Shown in pieces: positions 17,510-26,870 of a stretch of DNA of 64,000 nucleotides. Under the pieces are notes generated by a model. The model was not told the origin of the DNA, ran no database searches, and saw nothing but the letters and a program-made list of their open reading frames with translations. The DNA is taken from NCBI RefSeq assembly GCF_002117005.1, contig NZ_CP021023.1, positions 930,001 to 994,000 of the forward strand. The letters are read 5' to 3'. Source of the DNA: Sedimentisphaera salicampi. GTDB lineage: Bacteria > Planctomycetota > Phycisphaerae > Sedimentisphaerales > Sedimentisphaeraceae. Both the position numbers and the translations under genes were made by a program. Numbering within the stretch: position 1 is the first letter of the stretch; each line of letters opens with the position of its first letter.

Positions 17510-17702
17510 GAAATCCGTTTACATATCTCCTAAAGAGCTTGCTCATCGCTGGCAATGCTCACGTTCAAGCATTGACAGGATTACACGCAGAGCGGGGCTT
17601 ACAAGGTTCTGCCCGGGAGAAGGGAAAAACGGAACTATAAGATTTTTAAGAAAGGAGGTGGAAGCTTATGAAAAAGAAAGGCAGATTTGTTCAACTGTGT
17701 AA
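17490..17702 (+). CDS. Excisionase-like HTH DNA-binding protein
   Basis: A 70-residue protein with 'YISPKELAHRWQCSRSSIDRIT', a helix-turn-helix of the excisionase/MerR-like type found at residues 10-31. It is followed by a wing ('GTIRFLRKEVEAYEKER') ending in the helix seen in that family. AAGGGGG sits about seven bases before the ATG at 17490. Placed between rep and the convergent integrase, it probably directs excision or represses element genes. Which of these it does cannot be seen. Confidence 0.75.
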   Translation: MKNQFVEKSVYISPKELAHRWQCSRSSIDRITRRAGLTRFCPGEGKNGTIRFLRKEVEAYEKERQICSTV

Positions 17703-17727
17703 TCTGCCAATCAAAGAAAAAAGCTAA
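17668..17727 (+). CDS. Possible 19-residue micro-protein with a perfect ribosome binding site
   Basis: AAAGGAGGTG at 17651-17660 matches the anti-SD closely and lies seven bases before ATG 17668. The frame MKKKGRFVQLCNLPIKEKS ends at 17727. It overlaps the end of the excisionase-like gene by 35 bases. The SD quality is better than that of most genes here, which argues for translation. Function is unknown, and it could also be a remnant of a longer gene. Confidence 0.4.
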   Translation: MKKKGRFVQLCNLPIKEKS

Positions 17728-17732
17728 CCAGT

Positions 17733-17777
17733 ATAAGCCCCGGATTCTAGTGATGTGCAAGTCCTGCCGGGGCTTAT
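17733..17777. terminator. Hairpin between the convergent excisionase and integrase genes
   Basis: ATAAGCCCCGG (17733-17743) pairs perfectly with CCGGGGCTTAT (17767-17777) around a 23-base loop. The weak U-tract (TTATCTTTATCC) makes it a modest terminator. Its position between converging genes supports a bidirectional stop. Confidence 0.6.
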
Positions 17778-17779
17778 CT

Positions 17780-18955
17780 TTATCCAATCATAAAATGTTT
17801 AGGTAAATTAAATTCAACGCAATCAGACATCGCTTCCGGTATAAGAGCAGCATAATGCTTTCTACATATTTCTGGAGAATTGCCCATTAAGGTGGCAATT
17901 TTGTAAAGTGACTCACCTCTTTGCGCCAAGATAGAGCCAAAAGTATGACGAAAGTCTAAGCAAGTCCACTGCAATCCTAGTTTTTTATTTGCATTTGATA
18001 GGTCCCTGCTAAAATTATCAGGGTCGTAAAGGCTCAAACTCTTTGGACTCGGGAAATATAAGTTACCTTTATTTGGACTGGGAACATATTTAATTAGATA
18101 AGGTCTTAATGATGAACTAATTGGAATTGCCCTGTTGGTCTTTGTCTTAGGCTGCCAATATTCTCCATTAATTTCTTTTGCTCGAACTCGTATCATTCCG
18201 TATTTACCAGCCTTCAAGTCAACATCTTTTTTAGTTAGCCATAAGATCTCTTCTCTTCGCATACCAGTATATATTAGCATAGCAACCATCGTTTGAAGCT
18301 GCTTTTTAAAACTGAGCCCATTGATTTGCTCATCGATTTGTTTAAATGAAAGGTAACGAATTTGAGAAGCTCTTTCTATGTATCTCTCAACATTTGCCCC
18401 GGGGTTTATATCTCCCGGCATACGAACTCCCCCTTCTTTCATAGCCCAATTAAATAATCTAACGATAATTTGCCTGAAGTGGTTTGCAGTCTTAGGTGAT
18501 AATCCTCTGGTGCGAACTTGTGCGGATATGAATTCAGATATGCAGGCTGTTGTTATTTTCTCAAAACATGATGCTTCTATTATTTGAGAATACTCTTTCT
18601 TAGCTGCTCCTCGTTTTTTTGGTTTCTTCAAGGCTTTGTCGCTTGGTTTACGGCTTGTAATCTCAAGTTGAGGGCACACAACCCCAAATGTTTGTCGTAG
18701 ATAGTATATTTCAGTTTGCGCGCTCTTTGGGGTCTTTACGGTTCTAATGTGCTTAATGTATTTATCAAGAACTCTGCCTATCGGTGTATTAGTTGGAAGC
18801 GGGTTATCTTCCCCCATGAATAGAGATGTTTCGAACTTACGCAACTTCTCTTTAGCGAGTTGGTAATTTGTTGTTCTAAGGCTTACCCGTTTTTCTTTTT
18901 TTCCTACGTGATAAACCACATAATATGTTTTCCTTCTTTTGATTAAACCTGCCAT
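17780..18955 (-). CDS. Tyrosine recombinase (integrase) of the tRNA-fMet element
   Basis: Catalyses integration and excision at the 89-bp att repeat. It has 391 residues, with an N-terminal arm/SAM-like region and a C-terminal catalytic domain. Visible catalytic residues are the first Arg in 'LIYTGMRREEILWL', the second Arg/His in 'LDFRHTFGSIL', and the nucleophile Tyr in 'CRKHYAAL' (about residue 368). The usual His three residues before the second Arg is Leu here (LDFR instead of HxxR). I start at ATG 18955 after AGAGG. A longer open frame reaches into the att repeat, but its extra residues are not domain-like. The 3' end is 3 bases from the convergent hairpin. Confidence 0.92.
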   Translation of the reverse strand: MAGLIKRRKTYYVVYHVGKKEKRVSLRTTNYQLAKEKLRKFETSLFMGEDNPLPTNTPIGRVLDKYIKHIRTVKTPKSAQTEIYYLRQTFGVVCPQLEITSRKPSDKALKKPKKRGAAKKEYSQIIEASCFEKITTACISEFISAQVRTRGLSPKTANHFRQIIVRLFNWAMKEGGVRMPGDINPGANVERYIERASQIRYLSFKQIDEQINGLSFKKQLQTMVAMLIYTGMRREEILWLTKKDVDLKAGKYGMIRVRAKEINGEYWQPKTKTNRAIPISSSLRPYLIKYVPSPNKGNLYFPSPKSLSLYDPDNFSRDLSNANKKLGLQWTCLDFRHTFGSILAQRGESLYKIATLMGNSPEICRKHYAALIPEAMSDCVEFNLPKHFMIG

Positions 18956-19010
18956 TTTAATACCTCTTAAAATTAAAGTTAGTATTAGTTTGCAGATCCT
19001 TAGGCATTTT

Positions 19011-19034
19011 TTTACTGTACAATTTACTGTACAA
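19011..19034. repeat. Tandem 12-bp repeat inside the right end, likely integrase arm-type sites
   Basis: Two TTTACTGTACAA units in tandem, 17 bases inside the right att repeat and upstream of the integrase. They match the pair at 13403-13426 except for one base. Confidence 0.65.
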
Positions 19035-19050
19035 ATCGCTAATTTTAACC

Positions 19051-19172
<122 letters not shown>

Positions 19173-19386
19173 ATCAAACGAGAACAGTAATATTAGCAGA
19201 ATTGAATGGTTTGTCAAACAAAAACAAAACAATTCAAAAACTTTTTTCCGCATCCATCCCGCAAGTTCTTAAATTTATCTTTGAAGGCCTGTTTATTGTA
19301 TTAAAACGCCTTGGAAGGCACGGAGTACTTATAACCTCTGCCAAAATTACGATGTTCGGCTTGGGTATGGGACAACGCCTAAATTT

Positions 19387-19420
19387 AAAAAAGCTCCCCC
19401 GAACCGGGAGAGCTTTTTTT
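19387..19420 (-). terminator. Terminator after the LamG gene at 19442
   Basis: AAAAAAGCTC-CCCC and GGGA-GAGCTTTTTTT pair around GAACC. U-tracts exist on both strands, so it can end transcription from the minus-strand LamG operon and anything from the plus side. Confidence 0.85.
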
Positions 19421-19441
19421 GTTTTGAAAGATTAACTCAGC

Positions 19442-21610
19442 TTAGTCGAGCTGGGGATATAGATTAGACTCATTCCAGTCCAGAGCGAACATCGCCAAAT
19501 CAGCAAGATTCACCTTGCAGTCTCCGTTGAAGTCATACTTGAGGTCTTCGGAGTATGGGTCTGTGCAGAAATCGCCGCCCATAATTTCGTGATATTGCTG
19601 GGCGATTTGATCGTTAGTAAGGGCATAGTTGTACATCTTGATTTCATCGAACACACCAAGCCCCGGATTGCCGAGCTGACCGTTCGTTTCGCCTGTACAC
19701 ATAATATATACGCGCTGCTCGAATTTACTGCGCATAAAGTCATCGTTGGTCTGAACGAGAGATCCGTTTACATAAAGCCTGCCCGTCTGGTCTGCATCAT
19801 TGACAAACGCAACATGCATCCACTGGTCGGGAGTAATGTAGTGGTCTTCCGGTACTCCCCACTGAACGTAACCCGGAGTATTAGCGGTTAGCTGTCCATC
19901 GGGCTGGATATCGAAGAACCAGTTATTTTCTCCGCCATCGGGATCTGAGCTGCAAATCAGCCCTGCCAGGCCTCCGCTGGGATAAATATCTCCAGTCCAC
20001 TTGACCCAGAGCGAAACAGTGAGCTCATCAGTATAAGGAGCGGGGACTAACGGCTCGGTTGCCGCTGCTGCCAGAGGCTCGGGAACGGTATCAAAGCCCT
20101 GCCCTGTCTTTGCAGGGTCAACACCGTCAACCCACTGCTCAGGCAGAGGCGCAACGTTCGGATCAGCATTAAGCCCTTCGCCTGAAGCGTCTGTATAGTC
20201 TCCGTCGAGAGGCCAGTAGCCAATCATGCGCTTAACGCCGAGCATTGCAGAATCAGAATCCGCAGTGCCGTCTTGATTGCTCGCACGGCAGAAGTATTCG
20301 CCCTGATCATCTCTTTCGAGGTTAGCAACAGAAAGGCTTGTGGTGTAGCTGTCTCCATGCTGGGAAACACCAATGGTTATATCGGGGTCTGTATCATCAA
20401 CTATGGTTTCCGGATCTCCTGCCTTCACCCATTCTACAGATGCAGCAGTTTTGCTTGTAAAAGCGGCATTGAAAGTAACTTCTTCGCCGGTAAAATCTGC
20501 CTGATCTGCTGGCGAAGCTGTAATGGCCGGTATTGCGGGGAGAGCCTCAAAATGCCAGATTGGCCCTGCGATATTTTCTGCAGAGCCCTCTGCTGCATTG
20601 TTGATCTGCTCTTCCACCTTCCAGTATATCTCATCACCCAGTTCAAATGTAAAAGGCACCTGAACAGGGTCGCTGCCGGCAGGTACGAATGCGCTGAGCG
20701 CCTCGACGTTGTTGTTTGGATCAGCGGGGTCAAACGTAGAATAGGCAGTTACGAAATGCCCTGTTACATTGGGATTCGGGTTAGATGTGTTTCCGGGTTC
20801 GCCGGCAGTATCAAACTGAAGCGATGTAACAGCTACAGGGTCAACATTAACCTCTCCGTTTGCAGGCACGGGATTTCTCGGCCAAAGATCGGGATCTACA
20901 ACATCTTCGAATATCTGGCCTCTTAAAGGCGTTCCAGATACTGTCTCCATTGCAACAACATTTGCCTGATTTACAAGGTCTGGGGGGTCGTTGGAGTTAT
21001 TGAGCCCGCCGAAAACACCGTAATCTTCATCCGGACCCGGAACCCAGCCCAAAACACTCACGGTACGGTTGCCGCTCAGGTTTGTAACCTGCACGGAGCC
21101 AGTGATTGTTTCAGTGTAGAGCCGGCCGTTAATCATTGCTATAAGCTCGCCTGTACCTGAATTAAAAGAAACGAAGAGCTCTGTTTCAATGTTTGGGTAA
21201 ACAGGCCCGAGAGCCACTGCCACGCCGCCGTCGCCGGAGGCATCGGTATCGTTCAAACTCTCAACAACAGCATTCCCGCCGCCGCTTCCGTTTGCTCCCT
21301 TAGAGCCGAAAGTGAGCATACCATCGCAAATGAATATACCGGTTCCGTAGTTAGACCCGCCTACTTCTGTTACAATAACAGGGCCATCTGTTTTGGTTGT
21401 ATCCGCTTCTGTAGGGGTGAATTTAGCTGTCAGAGTGATAAGGCCGGAATCCACAATTCCCGTCATATCACTTGAGTTCTGCAGCTGACGTTCGGAATAG
21501 TCAACAATCGCATCAGAGTCGTCAAATTCAGGTACGATTTCACCTGCAAAACAAGCTGAGGCAACTGAGAGACAAACAATTAGTGTAAAAAACTTGTATA
21601 TTTTCATCAT
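19442..21610 (-). CDS. Secreted LamG/Ig-domain protein with C-terminal dockerin-like motif (paralogue 1)
   Basis: Large exported protein of 722 residues. The signal peptide starts at ATG 21610 (MMKIYKFFTLIVCLSVASACFAG), behind GGAG. The first 230 residues, beginning 'GEIVPEFDDSDAIVDY', are shared with the two paralogues at 21648 and 26871. An Ig-like domain follows (about 375-460: 'PADQADFTGEEVTF' to 'DQGEYFCRASNQDG'). Next comes a LamG jelly roll (about 465-680, with 'ELTVSLWVKWTG' and 'WMHVAFVNDADQTGRLYVNG'). The end, 'DFNGDCKVNLADLAMFALDW', resembles one dockerin half. Probably binds carbohydrate at the surface. Last gene of the cluster. Confidence 0.82.
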   Translation of the reverse strand: MMKIYKFFTLIVCLSVASACFAGEIVPEFDDSDAIVDYSERQLQNSSDMTGIVDSGLITLTAKFTPTEADTTKTDGPVIVTEVGGSNYGTGIFICDGMLTFGSKGANGSGGGNAVVESLNDTDASGDGGVAVALGPVYPNIETELFVSFNSGTGELIAMINGRLYTETITGSVQVTNLSGNRTVSVLGWVPGPDEDYGVFGGLNNSNDPPDLVNQANVVAMETVSGTPLRGQIFEDVVDPDLWPRNPVPANGEVNVDPVAVTSLQFDTAGEPGNTSNPNPNVTGHFVTAYSTFDPADPNNNVEALSAFVPAGSDPVQVPFTFELGDEIYWKVEEQINNAAEGSAENIAGPIWHFEALPAIPAITASPADQADFTGEEVTFNAAFTSKTAASVEWVKAGDPETIVDDTDPDITIGVSQHGDSYTTSLSVANLERDDQGEYFCRASNQDGTADSDSAMLGVKRMIGYWPLDGDYTDASGEGLNADPNVAPLPEQWVDGVDPAKTGQGFDTVPEPLAAAATEPLVPAPYTDELTVSLWVKWTGDIYPSGGLAGLICSSDPDGGENNWFFDIQPDGQLTANTPGYVQWGVPEDHYITPDQWMHVAFVNDADQTGRLYVNGSLVQTNDDFMRSKFEQRVYIMCTGETNGQLGNPGLGVFDEIKMYNYALTNDQIAQQYHEIMGGDFCTDPYSEDLKYDFNGDCKVNLADLAMFALDWNESNLYPQLD

Positions 21611-21647
21611 TTTATCTTCTCCATAAAATTTAATTAACACTTACCAA

Positions 21648-23792
21648 CTACTCTAATGAGCTCAGATACATCTTATCATTTAGCCAGTCGATAGACAGAG
21701 CAGCAAGGTCATCGAAATCAACAGTGCAGTCGCCGTCGAAATCGTATTTCAGGTTGTCTGCATTCGGCTCAACACAAATCTGCTCACCAGATACATCGTA
21801 GTACAGCCCTGCAATCTCTTCGGGGCTCATAGCATAGTTATAGATCCTTACATCATCGAAAACAGCTTCCAGCACGTTGTTCAGGTTTTCGCTGTCCTGC
21901 ACGTCTGATGCAAAGAATATCGGCTTGGACAGCTGATTGATGCTGAATCTGCCCGGATCGGTTATTTCATATTGCGAGCCGTTGACGTAAACCGCTGCCA
22001 CCTCATCTTCTGAAGCAGTAAATGCCAGATGAGTCCACTCATCCCTTTGTATCTGATAGAATGGATAGGGGCTGTAGCCCGGGGCATTTATCTGAATCCA
22101 GCCGTCTCTGTTGTCGATTTCGAGGAAGAAATTGTTATCACTGTCATCCTGTGAACATACAATCTGGCGATAGTTGAGAGTTGAGAAGCTGTCCGGCCCT
22201 GGCCAATTGAGCCATAGAGATACAGTAATCTCATTTGTATACTCAGCAACATTAAACGGAGCTGTCTCGCCTGCTGATTCACGGTTTCCAATGGTGCTGA
22301 TGGCCTGCCCTGTTTCAGCAGGTACCACGCCGTCAACCCACTGCTCCGGAACAGGGGTTCCATAAGGTGTTATATCATTGCCTTCGCCGGAATAATCAAG
22401 GTAATCCCCGTCGAACGGCCAATAAACAACCATACGCTTAACAGCCAGTGAGGCAGATTCAGAGTCTAAGCTTCCAAACTCATTCTCTGCTTTGCAGTAG
22501 TAGTAGCCTTGATCTGCAGCTTCTGGATTATCAAGATAGAGGGCTGAAGTGTATTGATCGCCGTCTTGAGTGAGCTCAATCGTTACATCCGGATCGGATG
22601 GGAGCAATTCGGTATCCGGATCGCCTTCTTTATACCAAGCAGAGCTTGCTGAGCTCTTGCTGGTGAAAGTGAATTCGAACATGGCCTGTTCATCATCAAA
22701 TACGGCCTCGTCTTCAGGCTGAATATATGCGGCAGGCTTTGGCGGAAGGGTTGCAAAGCCCCAGAAAGGACCTGTAACATTGCCTGCATCACCTTTAGGT
22801 GCACCGCTGATCTGCTCTTCTACTCTCCAGTAAATATCCTGTCCGAGATCAAGCTCGAAAGTTTCCGGAGAATTTACCGTTACAGAAATCGGGTCTGTTC
22901 CCGTAGGCACAAAGGTTTCATAAAGCTGCGGGAGGCTGAGATTCGGATCACTTCCAGTTCCCTCATAGAAAGTAACAAAGTGCCCAGTTACATCAGGGTT
23001 CTGCGAGCCGGCATTTTCAGGGTCTTCAGCTGTATTAAAGCTTACCTCAGAAATGACAGCAGGGTCAATATTTTCGGCATTAACTGCCGGAGAAGGTGTG
23101 TTGGCCATAACAGCAGGATTAACTGCCTGACTGAAAATCTGACCTCTCACAGGTGCGCCGGCTATGCCGGTAAACATCCATGCATTTGAGGCACTAAGAA
23201 GCGGGTTTGTGCCGCTGAGTCCGCCCGTCGAGCCTAAGCTGGTATCTCCGAGAAAGGTTACAGCCTGATTTCCGGTAAGGTTGGTAGAAGTCGGGGCGTT
23301 GTAGAGGTAATTGATCCTTCGAACGCCGTTGACAGAGCTGAAAATCATTCCAGTGGTGAGGTCTAAAGAGGCATACACTTTATTTTCCTGCCCCTCAAGA
23401 GCCTTGCCCATTTCCACAGAAGAAGATCCATCACTATTGTCAAGGTCGGTCAATTCTCTGTCTGGGCCATTTCCGCTAGTTCTGAGGGCGTAAACAATCT
23501 CGCCATTGCAGATATACAGGCCGCTTCCATACTTGCTCCCGCCTGTTTCTATGAGCAGAACAGGGCCTGTTTCTTCTGTTACGTCCAGTTCTGAAGGCGT
23601 AAATTTGGCGGCAAAGGTTATGGTACTTGCCGGATTTAAAGAAACTATATCACTGCCTGTCTCATCGTAGGCAGCAGTATAGTCAACAAGGGCAGTACTG
23701 TCATCAAACCAGGGGACTATTTCACCTGCCCATGCCCCTGCGGCAATAAGAAATACAAATAGAAGGATTAAGGTTTTAATTTTTTTCAACAT
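21648..23792 (-). CDS. Secreted LamG/Ig-domain protein with C-terminal dockerin-like motif (paralogue 2)
   Basis: The same order of parts as its downstream neighbour: signal peptide from ATG 23792 (MLKKIKTLILLFVFLIAAGAWA), shared N-terminal domain starting 'GEIVPWFDDSTALVDY', Ig-like domain with 'ADQGYYYCKAENEFG', LamG with 'EITVSLWLNWPG' and 'WTHLAFTASEDEVAAVYVNG', then 'DFDGDCTVDFDDLAALSIDW'. GGAGG lies eight bases before the ATG. An open frame continues upstream to 23894, but its residues are not signal-like. Clear tandem duplication with the gene at 19442 (37-base gap). Likely a surface or secreted glycan-binding protein; ligand unknown. Confidence 0.82.
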   Translation of the reverse strand: MLKKIKTLILLFVFLIAAGAWAGEIVPWFDDSTALVDYTAAYDETGSDIVSLNPASTITFAAKFTPSELDVTEETGPVLLIETGGSKYGSGLYICNGEIVYALRTSGNGPDRELTDLDNSDGSSSVEMGKALEGQENKVYASLDLTTGMIFSSVNGVRRINYLYNAPTSTNLTGNQAVTFLGDTSLGSTGGLSGTNPLLSASNAWMFTGIAGAPVRGQIFSQAVNPAVMANTPSPAVNAENIDPAVISEVSFNTAEDPENAGSQNPDVTGHFVTFYEGTGSDPNLSLPQLYETFVPTGTDPISVTVNSPETFELDLGQDIYWRVEEQISGAPKGDAGNVTGPFWGFATLPPKPAAYIQPEDEAVFDDEQAMFEFTFTSKSSASSAWYKEGDPDTELLPSDPDVTIELTQDGDQYTSALYLDNPEAADQGYYYCKAENEFGSLDSESASLAVKRMVVYWPFDGDYLDYSGEGNDITPYGTPVPEQWVDGVVPAETGQAISTIGNRESAGETAPFNVAEYTNEITVSLWLNWPGPDSFSTLNYRQIVCSQDDSDNNFFLEIDNRDGWIQINAPGYSPYPFYQIQRDEWTHLAFTASEDEVAAVYVNGSQYEITDPGRFSINQLSKPIFFASDVQDSENLNNVLEAVFDDVRIYNYAMSPEEIAGLYYDVSGEQICVEPNADNLKYDFDGDCTVDFDDLAALSIDWLNDKMYLSSLE

Positions 23793-23979
23793 TGGGAAAC
23801 CTCCGTAATAATAAAGATTAAAAAACTTGCACCACGCCTTTTTGGGCGTGATAAACCAACAGTAGGCTGAATCGAAATACATCATTTCAACCACACGGCA
23901 GATAAACTAATATTTCATACACATTCCTTTTTCTGATTTAATTTATAACACTCTAAATCTTAACAAAGTTTACAATTTT
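23793..23979. other. Spacer between sulfatase and LamG paralogue 2, with a small hairpin
   Basis: On the minus strand CACGCC-CAAAAA-GGCGTG (around 23850-23833) forms a hairpin followed a few bases later by TTTTTT. It may attenuate transcription between the sulfatases and the two downstream LamG genes. Confidence 0.45.
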
Positions 23980-25395
23980 TTATCTCTGATGGTCGTAAGC
24001 ATTAAGCTCAGTCTGAATGCCTCTGTCTCCCTGATCTTTCATCCATTCATCAAGCTTTCCTTTGAGCCTTTTGAACACCTCTTCATAGCCGGGCTCGTCA
24101 GCCAGATTATTGATATTTGCAGGGTCCTGCTTGATGTTGTAGAGCTCGAATTCTGGGCGGTGCTGATACTTATGCGTATATTCTTGCGCGTGCTCATCGC
24201 CGCTTGCGGCTAAATCAAGCATAGACTGAAATTCAGGGCTGGGGTTTTCTGTAACTACATTTTGGAACTCATTTTCAGGTATGAGATTCCAAATCAGCCT
24301 GTAGTTTTCATCCCTCACAGAACGTATCGGGTATGGCTGCTTGTTTTTGAGTATTCCTCTTGATGTATGGATGCCGAAGGTGTAGTCCTTGTGTTTATCT
24401 GTCTTGCCGGTGAGCAGGCCGAGCATACTTTTACCGTCGAGGATTTCCGGGGGCTTTCCGCCTGCCGCCTCAATGAAAGTGGGCGTTACGTCAACATACT
24501 CCACAATTGCATCACTCTTGCTTCCAGCTTCCACTTTCCCGGGCCAGCGGACAATCATAATCGAGCCGAGCCCGTCTTCATAGCATGTCCATTTGGCGAA
24601 AGGCAGCGCATTTCCCTGCTCTGAAACAACCATAACCATCGTATTATCGGAGAGATTATGCTTATCAAGCAGATCAAGAAGCTGACCTACCTGACTGTCG
24701 AAATAAGTAATCTCTGCGAGATACTTCGTCATAGATTCGCGCACGACGGGTGTATCGGGGATGTATGGACGAAGCTCAACATCATCAGCATCGTAGGCAG
24801 AAGGGTCTCCTTTGTTCCAAGGTGTGTGCGGCTCGTTTGAGCAGGCAAAGAGGCAGAAGGGTGTTTCTGTATTGCTGCATTCTGAGAACAGACTCTCAAC
24901 AGCTCCCATATCAGGGTTTTTGTTGCCGCTGTATTCAAACGGATATACTTCTTCCGGAGCTATATGTTTTTTACCGGAAAGTGCAACTCTATAGCCAAGC
25001 GGCTTAAGATAATGCACAATACTTTTAGTGCCTTCCTTTGCAACTGCATGATTTGGGTATGCCCCGCTCTTTACGGGATATAGGCCTGAATATATATTAT
25101 GCCTTGTGGGCGAACACATGGGTGCAGCCTGAAAACAGTTAGTGAATTTCATTGCTTCGGGAACAAGCTTATCGATATTCGGCGTATGAGCCTGTCCTCC
25201 GTAGCAGCCTATATCTCTGTAGGTACAGTCGTCTGCCATTATGAAAAGGAAATTCGGTTTTTTCCCGCCGGCATTACGTACACCTTTTTTCAACTGGAAA
25301 TTACTGTTTGCAAAAATAGACTCCGCAACACCGCTCGACTGAACAGCGGAAAATGCCGCAACGCCTGCTAATTTTATAAAATTCCTTCTTTCCAT
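23980..25395 (-). CDS. Secreted sulfatase
   Basis: Type I sulfatase of 471 residues. The Tat-like N-terminus is 'ERRNFIKLAGVAAFSA'. The metal strand 'PNFLFIMADDCTYRDIGCYG' is near residue 47, and the formylglycine motif is C94-S-P-T-R. It also has 'VSEQGNALPFAKWTCYEDG', whose pattern recalls heparan N-sulfatase-like members (family S1_8-like, tentative). Start ATG 25395 has AGGA seven bases upstream. It follows a paralogous sulfatase by 32 bases in the same operon as the ECF sigma and LamG genes, so it probably acts on the same sulfated glycan. Confidence 0.93.
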   Translation of the reverse strand: MERRNFIKLAGVAAFSAVQSSGVAESIFANSNFQLKKGVRNAGGKKPNFLFIMADDCTYRDIGCYGGQAHTPNIDKLVPEAMKFTNCFQAAPMCSPTRHNIYSGLYPVKSGAYPNHAVAKEGTKSIVHYLKPLGYRVALSGKKHIAPEEVYPFEYSGNKNPDMGAVESLFSECSNTETPFCLFACSNEPHTPWNKGDPSAYDADDVELRPYIPDTPVVRESMTKYLAEITYFDSQVGQLLDLLDKHNLSDNTMVMVVSEQGNALPFAKWTCYEDGLGSIMIVRWPGKVEAGSKSDAIVEYVDVTPTFIEAAGGKPPEILDGKSMLGLLTGKTDKHKDYTFGIHTSRGILKNKQPYPIRSVRDENYRLIWNLIPENEFQNVVTENPSPEFQSMLDLAASGDEHAQEYTHKYQHRPEFELYNIKQDPANINNLADEPGYEEVFKRLKGKLDEWMKDQGDRGIQTELNAYDHQR

Positions 25396-25427
25396 TTTCA
25401 ATTCCTGTTTAAAATATTGCTTCAAAT

Positions 25428-26849
25428 TCAGTATATATGATTCTGGTTTCTTGCGGCCTCAAGGGCCTCCATAGTATCAATAGGGGCTCCTGGGTCGTTT
25501 TCCTGAGCCATCCATTTATCAAGTCTGTCGCTTAACTTGTTTTTTATTTCGGAATAATCAGGGTTATCGGCGAGGTTGTTCATTTCGTATGGGTCTTCTG
25601 ATGTGTGGTAGAGCTGCTCTGCGGGCCTTCTTGTGAACCTCTCAACGAGCTTATACACATCTTCCTGATTGTAGGAGCTGGAAACCCACGAATGCCAGAA
25701 GTCCGCACCTCCCATCACGTGCTTTTCAATATAGAGCCTATCCGGGCAGAGATTGCGTATATATCTGTACTGCCCATCAAAGACTGTCCGGATAGGGTAT
25801 TGCGGGCCTTCGGGTACGTTATTGTGTATGCCGAACACGTAATCACGGTGTTTGTTTGTATTGCCTTTAATCACATCAAGAAAACTCTTTCCGTCGAATT
25901 CAAGCTCTTCAGGATTTCCACCTGCAAGCTCTATAATCGTGGGGAGGAAATCGCAGTATTGAACCATTGCCTCTGTCCGTTTATTCACCGGCGCAACTCC
26001 CGGCCAGCGGGCTATCAAGGCTGTATGCAGGCCGGTATCCCAATTCGTCCACTTATTCCCCGGAAACTTAGAGCCCTGCTCTGAAGAGAAGAGCACAAGG
26101 GTGTTATCCGCCTTTCCGGACTGCTCAAGGGCTTCTAAAATATCGCCAACCTGCGAATCCATATATGTTATTTCTGCAAGATACTTTGAAAAATTATCGC
26201 GCGTTTCCTGCGTATCTGCCATATTGGGAGGCAGTTTCAGCTGATCAGCGGGATACCTGCTCGCATCTCCCATTACCCACGGGGCGTGCGGCTCAACGAG
26301 ACATACAGAGAGATAGAACGGCGAAGAATCATCTTCCATATACCGCCTGATATACTGCGTATCGTGCGGCTGGGTGGGGTTTCGAACACATTTTTGATCA
26401 AACCCTTCAATGTAATCAAACGGGAAAGCAGATTTCGGTCGTATATGCCTCTTGCCTGTAAGCCCTGCACGATAGCCCAGTTCGGAGAGGTAATGCGGGG
26501 CGCTTTTAATATCGTTTCGGCATTTGGAATGATTCCAGCTTGCCCCGTTGCTTATTGGATGAAGCCCTGTCTGCAATTCTGAGCGGCAAGGCAGACACAT
26601 AGCCTCTGAGAGGTAGGCTTTGTTGAACACAAGCCCCTCAGATGCAAGCTGGTTTATGTTGGGGGTATAGGCATTCTCGCCGCCGTAAAGGGGAAGGTCT
26701 CTGAAGGTGCAGTCGTCGGCCATTATCAGAAGCACATTCGGGCGGGATGAATCTGACTCGTTTGAGCTGAAAATATCCGCTGAAGCATCCGAAAAAACCG
26801 AGGAGAATGCTGCAAAGCCTGCCAGTTTTATAAAATTTCTTCTCTTCAT
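25428..26849 (-). CDS. Secreted sulfatase with C-L-P-C-R active-site motif
   Basis: A sulfatase of 473 residues and a paralogue of the one at 23980. Residues 1-25 form a Tat-like signal ('KRRNFIKLAGFAAFSS'). 'PNVLLIMADDCTFRDLPLYG' holds the metal ligands. The formylglycine site is C85-L-P-C-R, which still satisfies C-x-P-x-R but carries a second Cys where Ser, Thr or Ala is common. Start ATG 26849 is eight bases after AGGG; an in-frame GTG nine bases upstream is less likely. It lies 21 bases from the LamG gene upstream of it. Confidence 0.92.
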   Translation of the reverse strand: MKRRNFIKLAGFAAFSSVFSDASADIFSSNESDSSRPNVLLIMADDCTFRDLPLYGGENAYTPNINQLASEGLVFNKAYLSEAMCLPCRSELQTGLHPISNGASWNHSKCRNDIKSAPHYLSELGYRAGLTGKRHIRPKSAFPFDYIEGFDQKCVRNPTQPHDTQYIRRYMEDDSSPFYLSVCLVEPHAPWVMGDASRYPADQLKLPPNMADTQETRDNFSKYLAEITYMDSQVGDILEALEQSGKADNTLVLFSSEQGSKFPGNKWTNWDTGLHTALIARWPGVAPVNKRTEAMVQYCDFLPTIIELAGGNPEELEFDGKSFLDVIKGNTNKHRDYVFGIHNNVPEGPQYPIRTVFDGQYRYIRNLCPDRLYIEKHVMGGADFWHSWVSSSYNQEDVYKLVERFTRRPAEQLYHTSEDPYEMNNLADNPDYSEIKNKLSDRLDKWMAQENDPGAPIDTMEALEAARNQNHIY

Positions 26850-26870
26850 TATATACACCCTGATTGGATC

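Noticed and set aside
19202-19435. A 77-residue plus frame after tRNA-fMet
   Set aside because: It runs through the terminator hairpin at 19387-19420 and has no ribosome site or recognisable motif.
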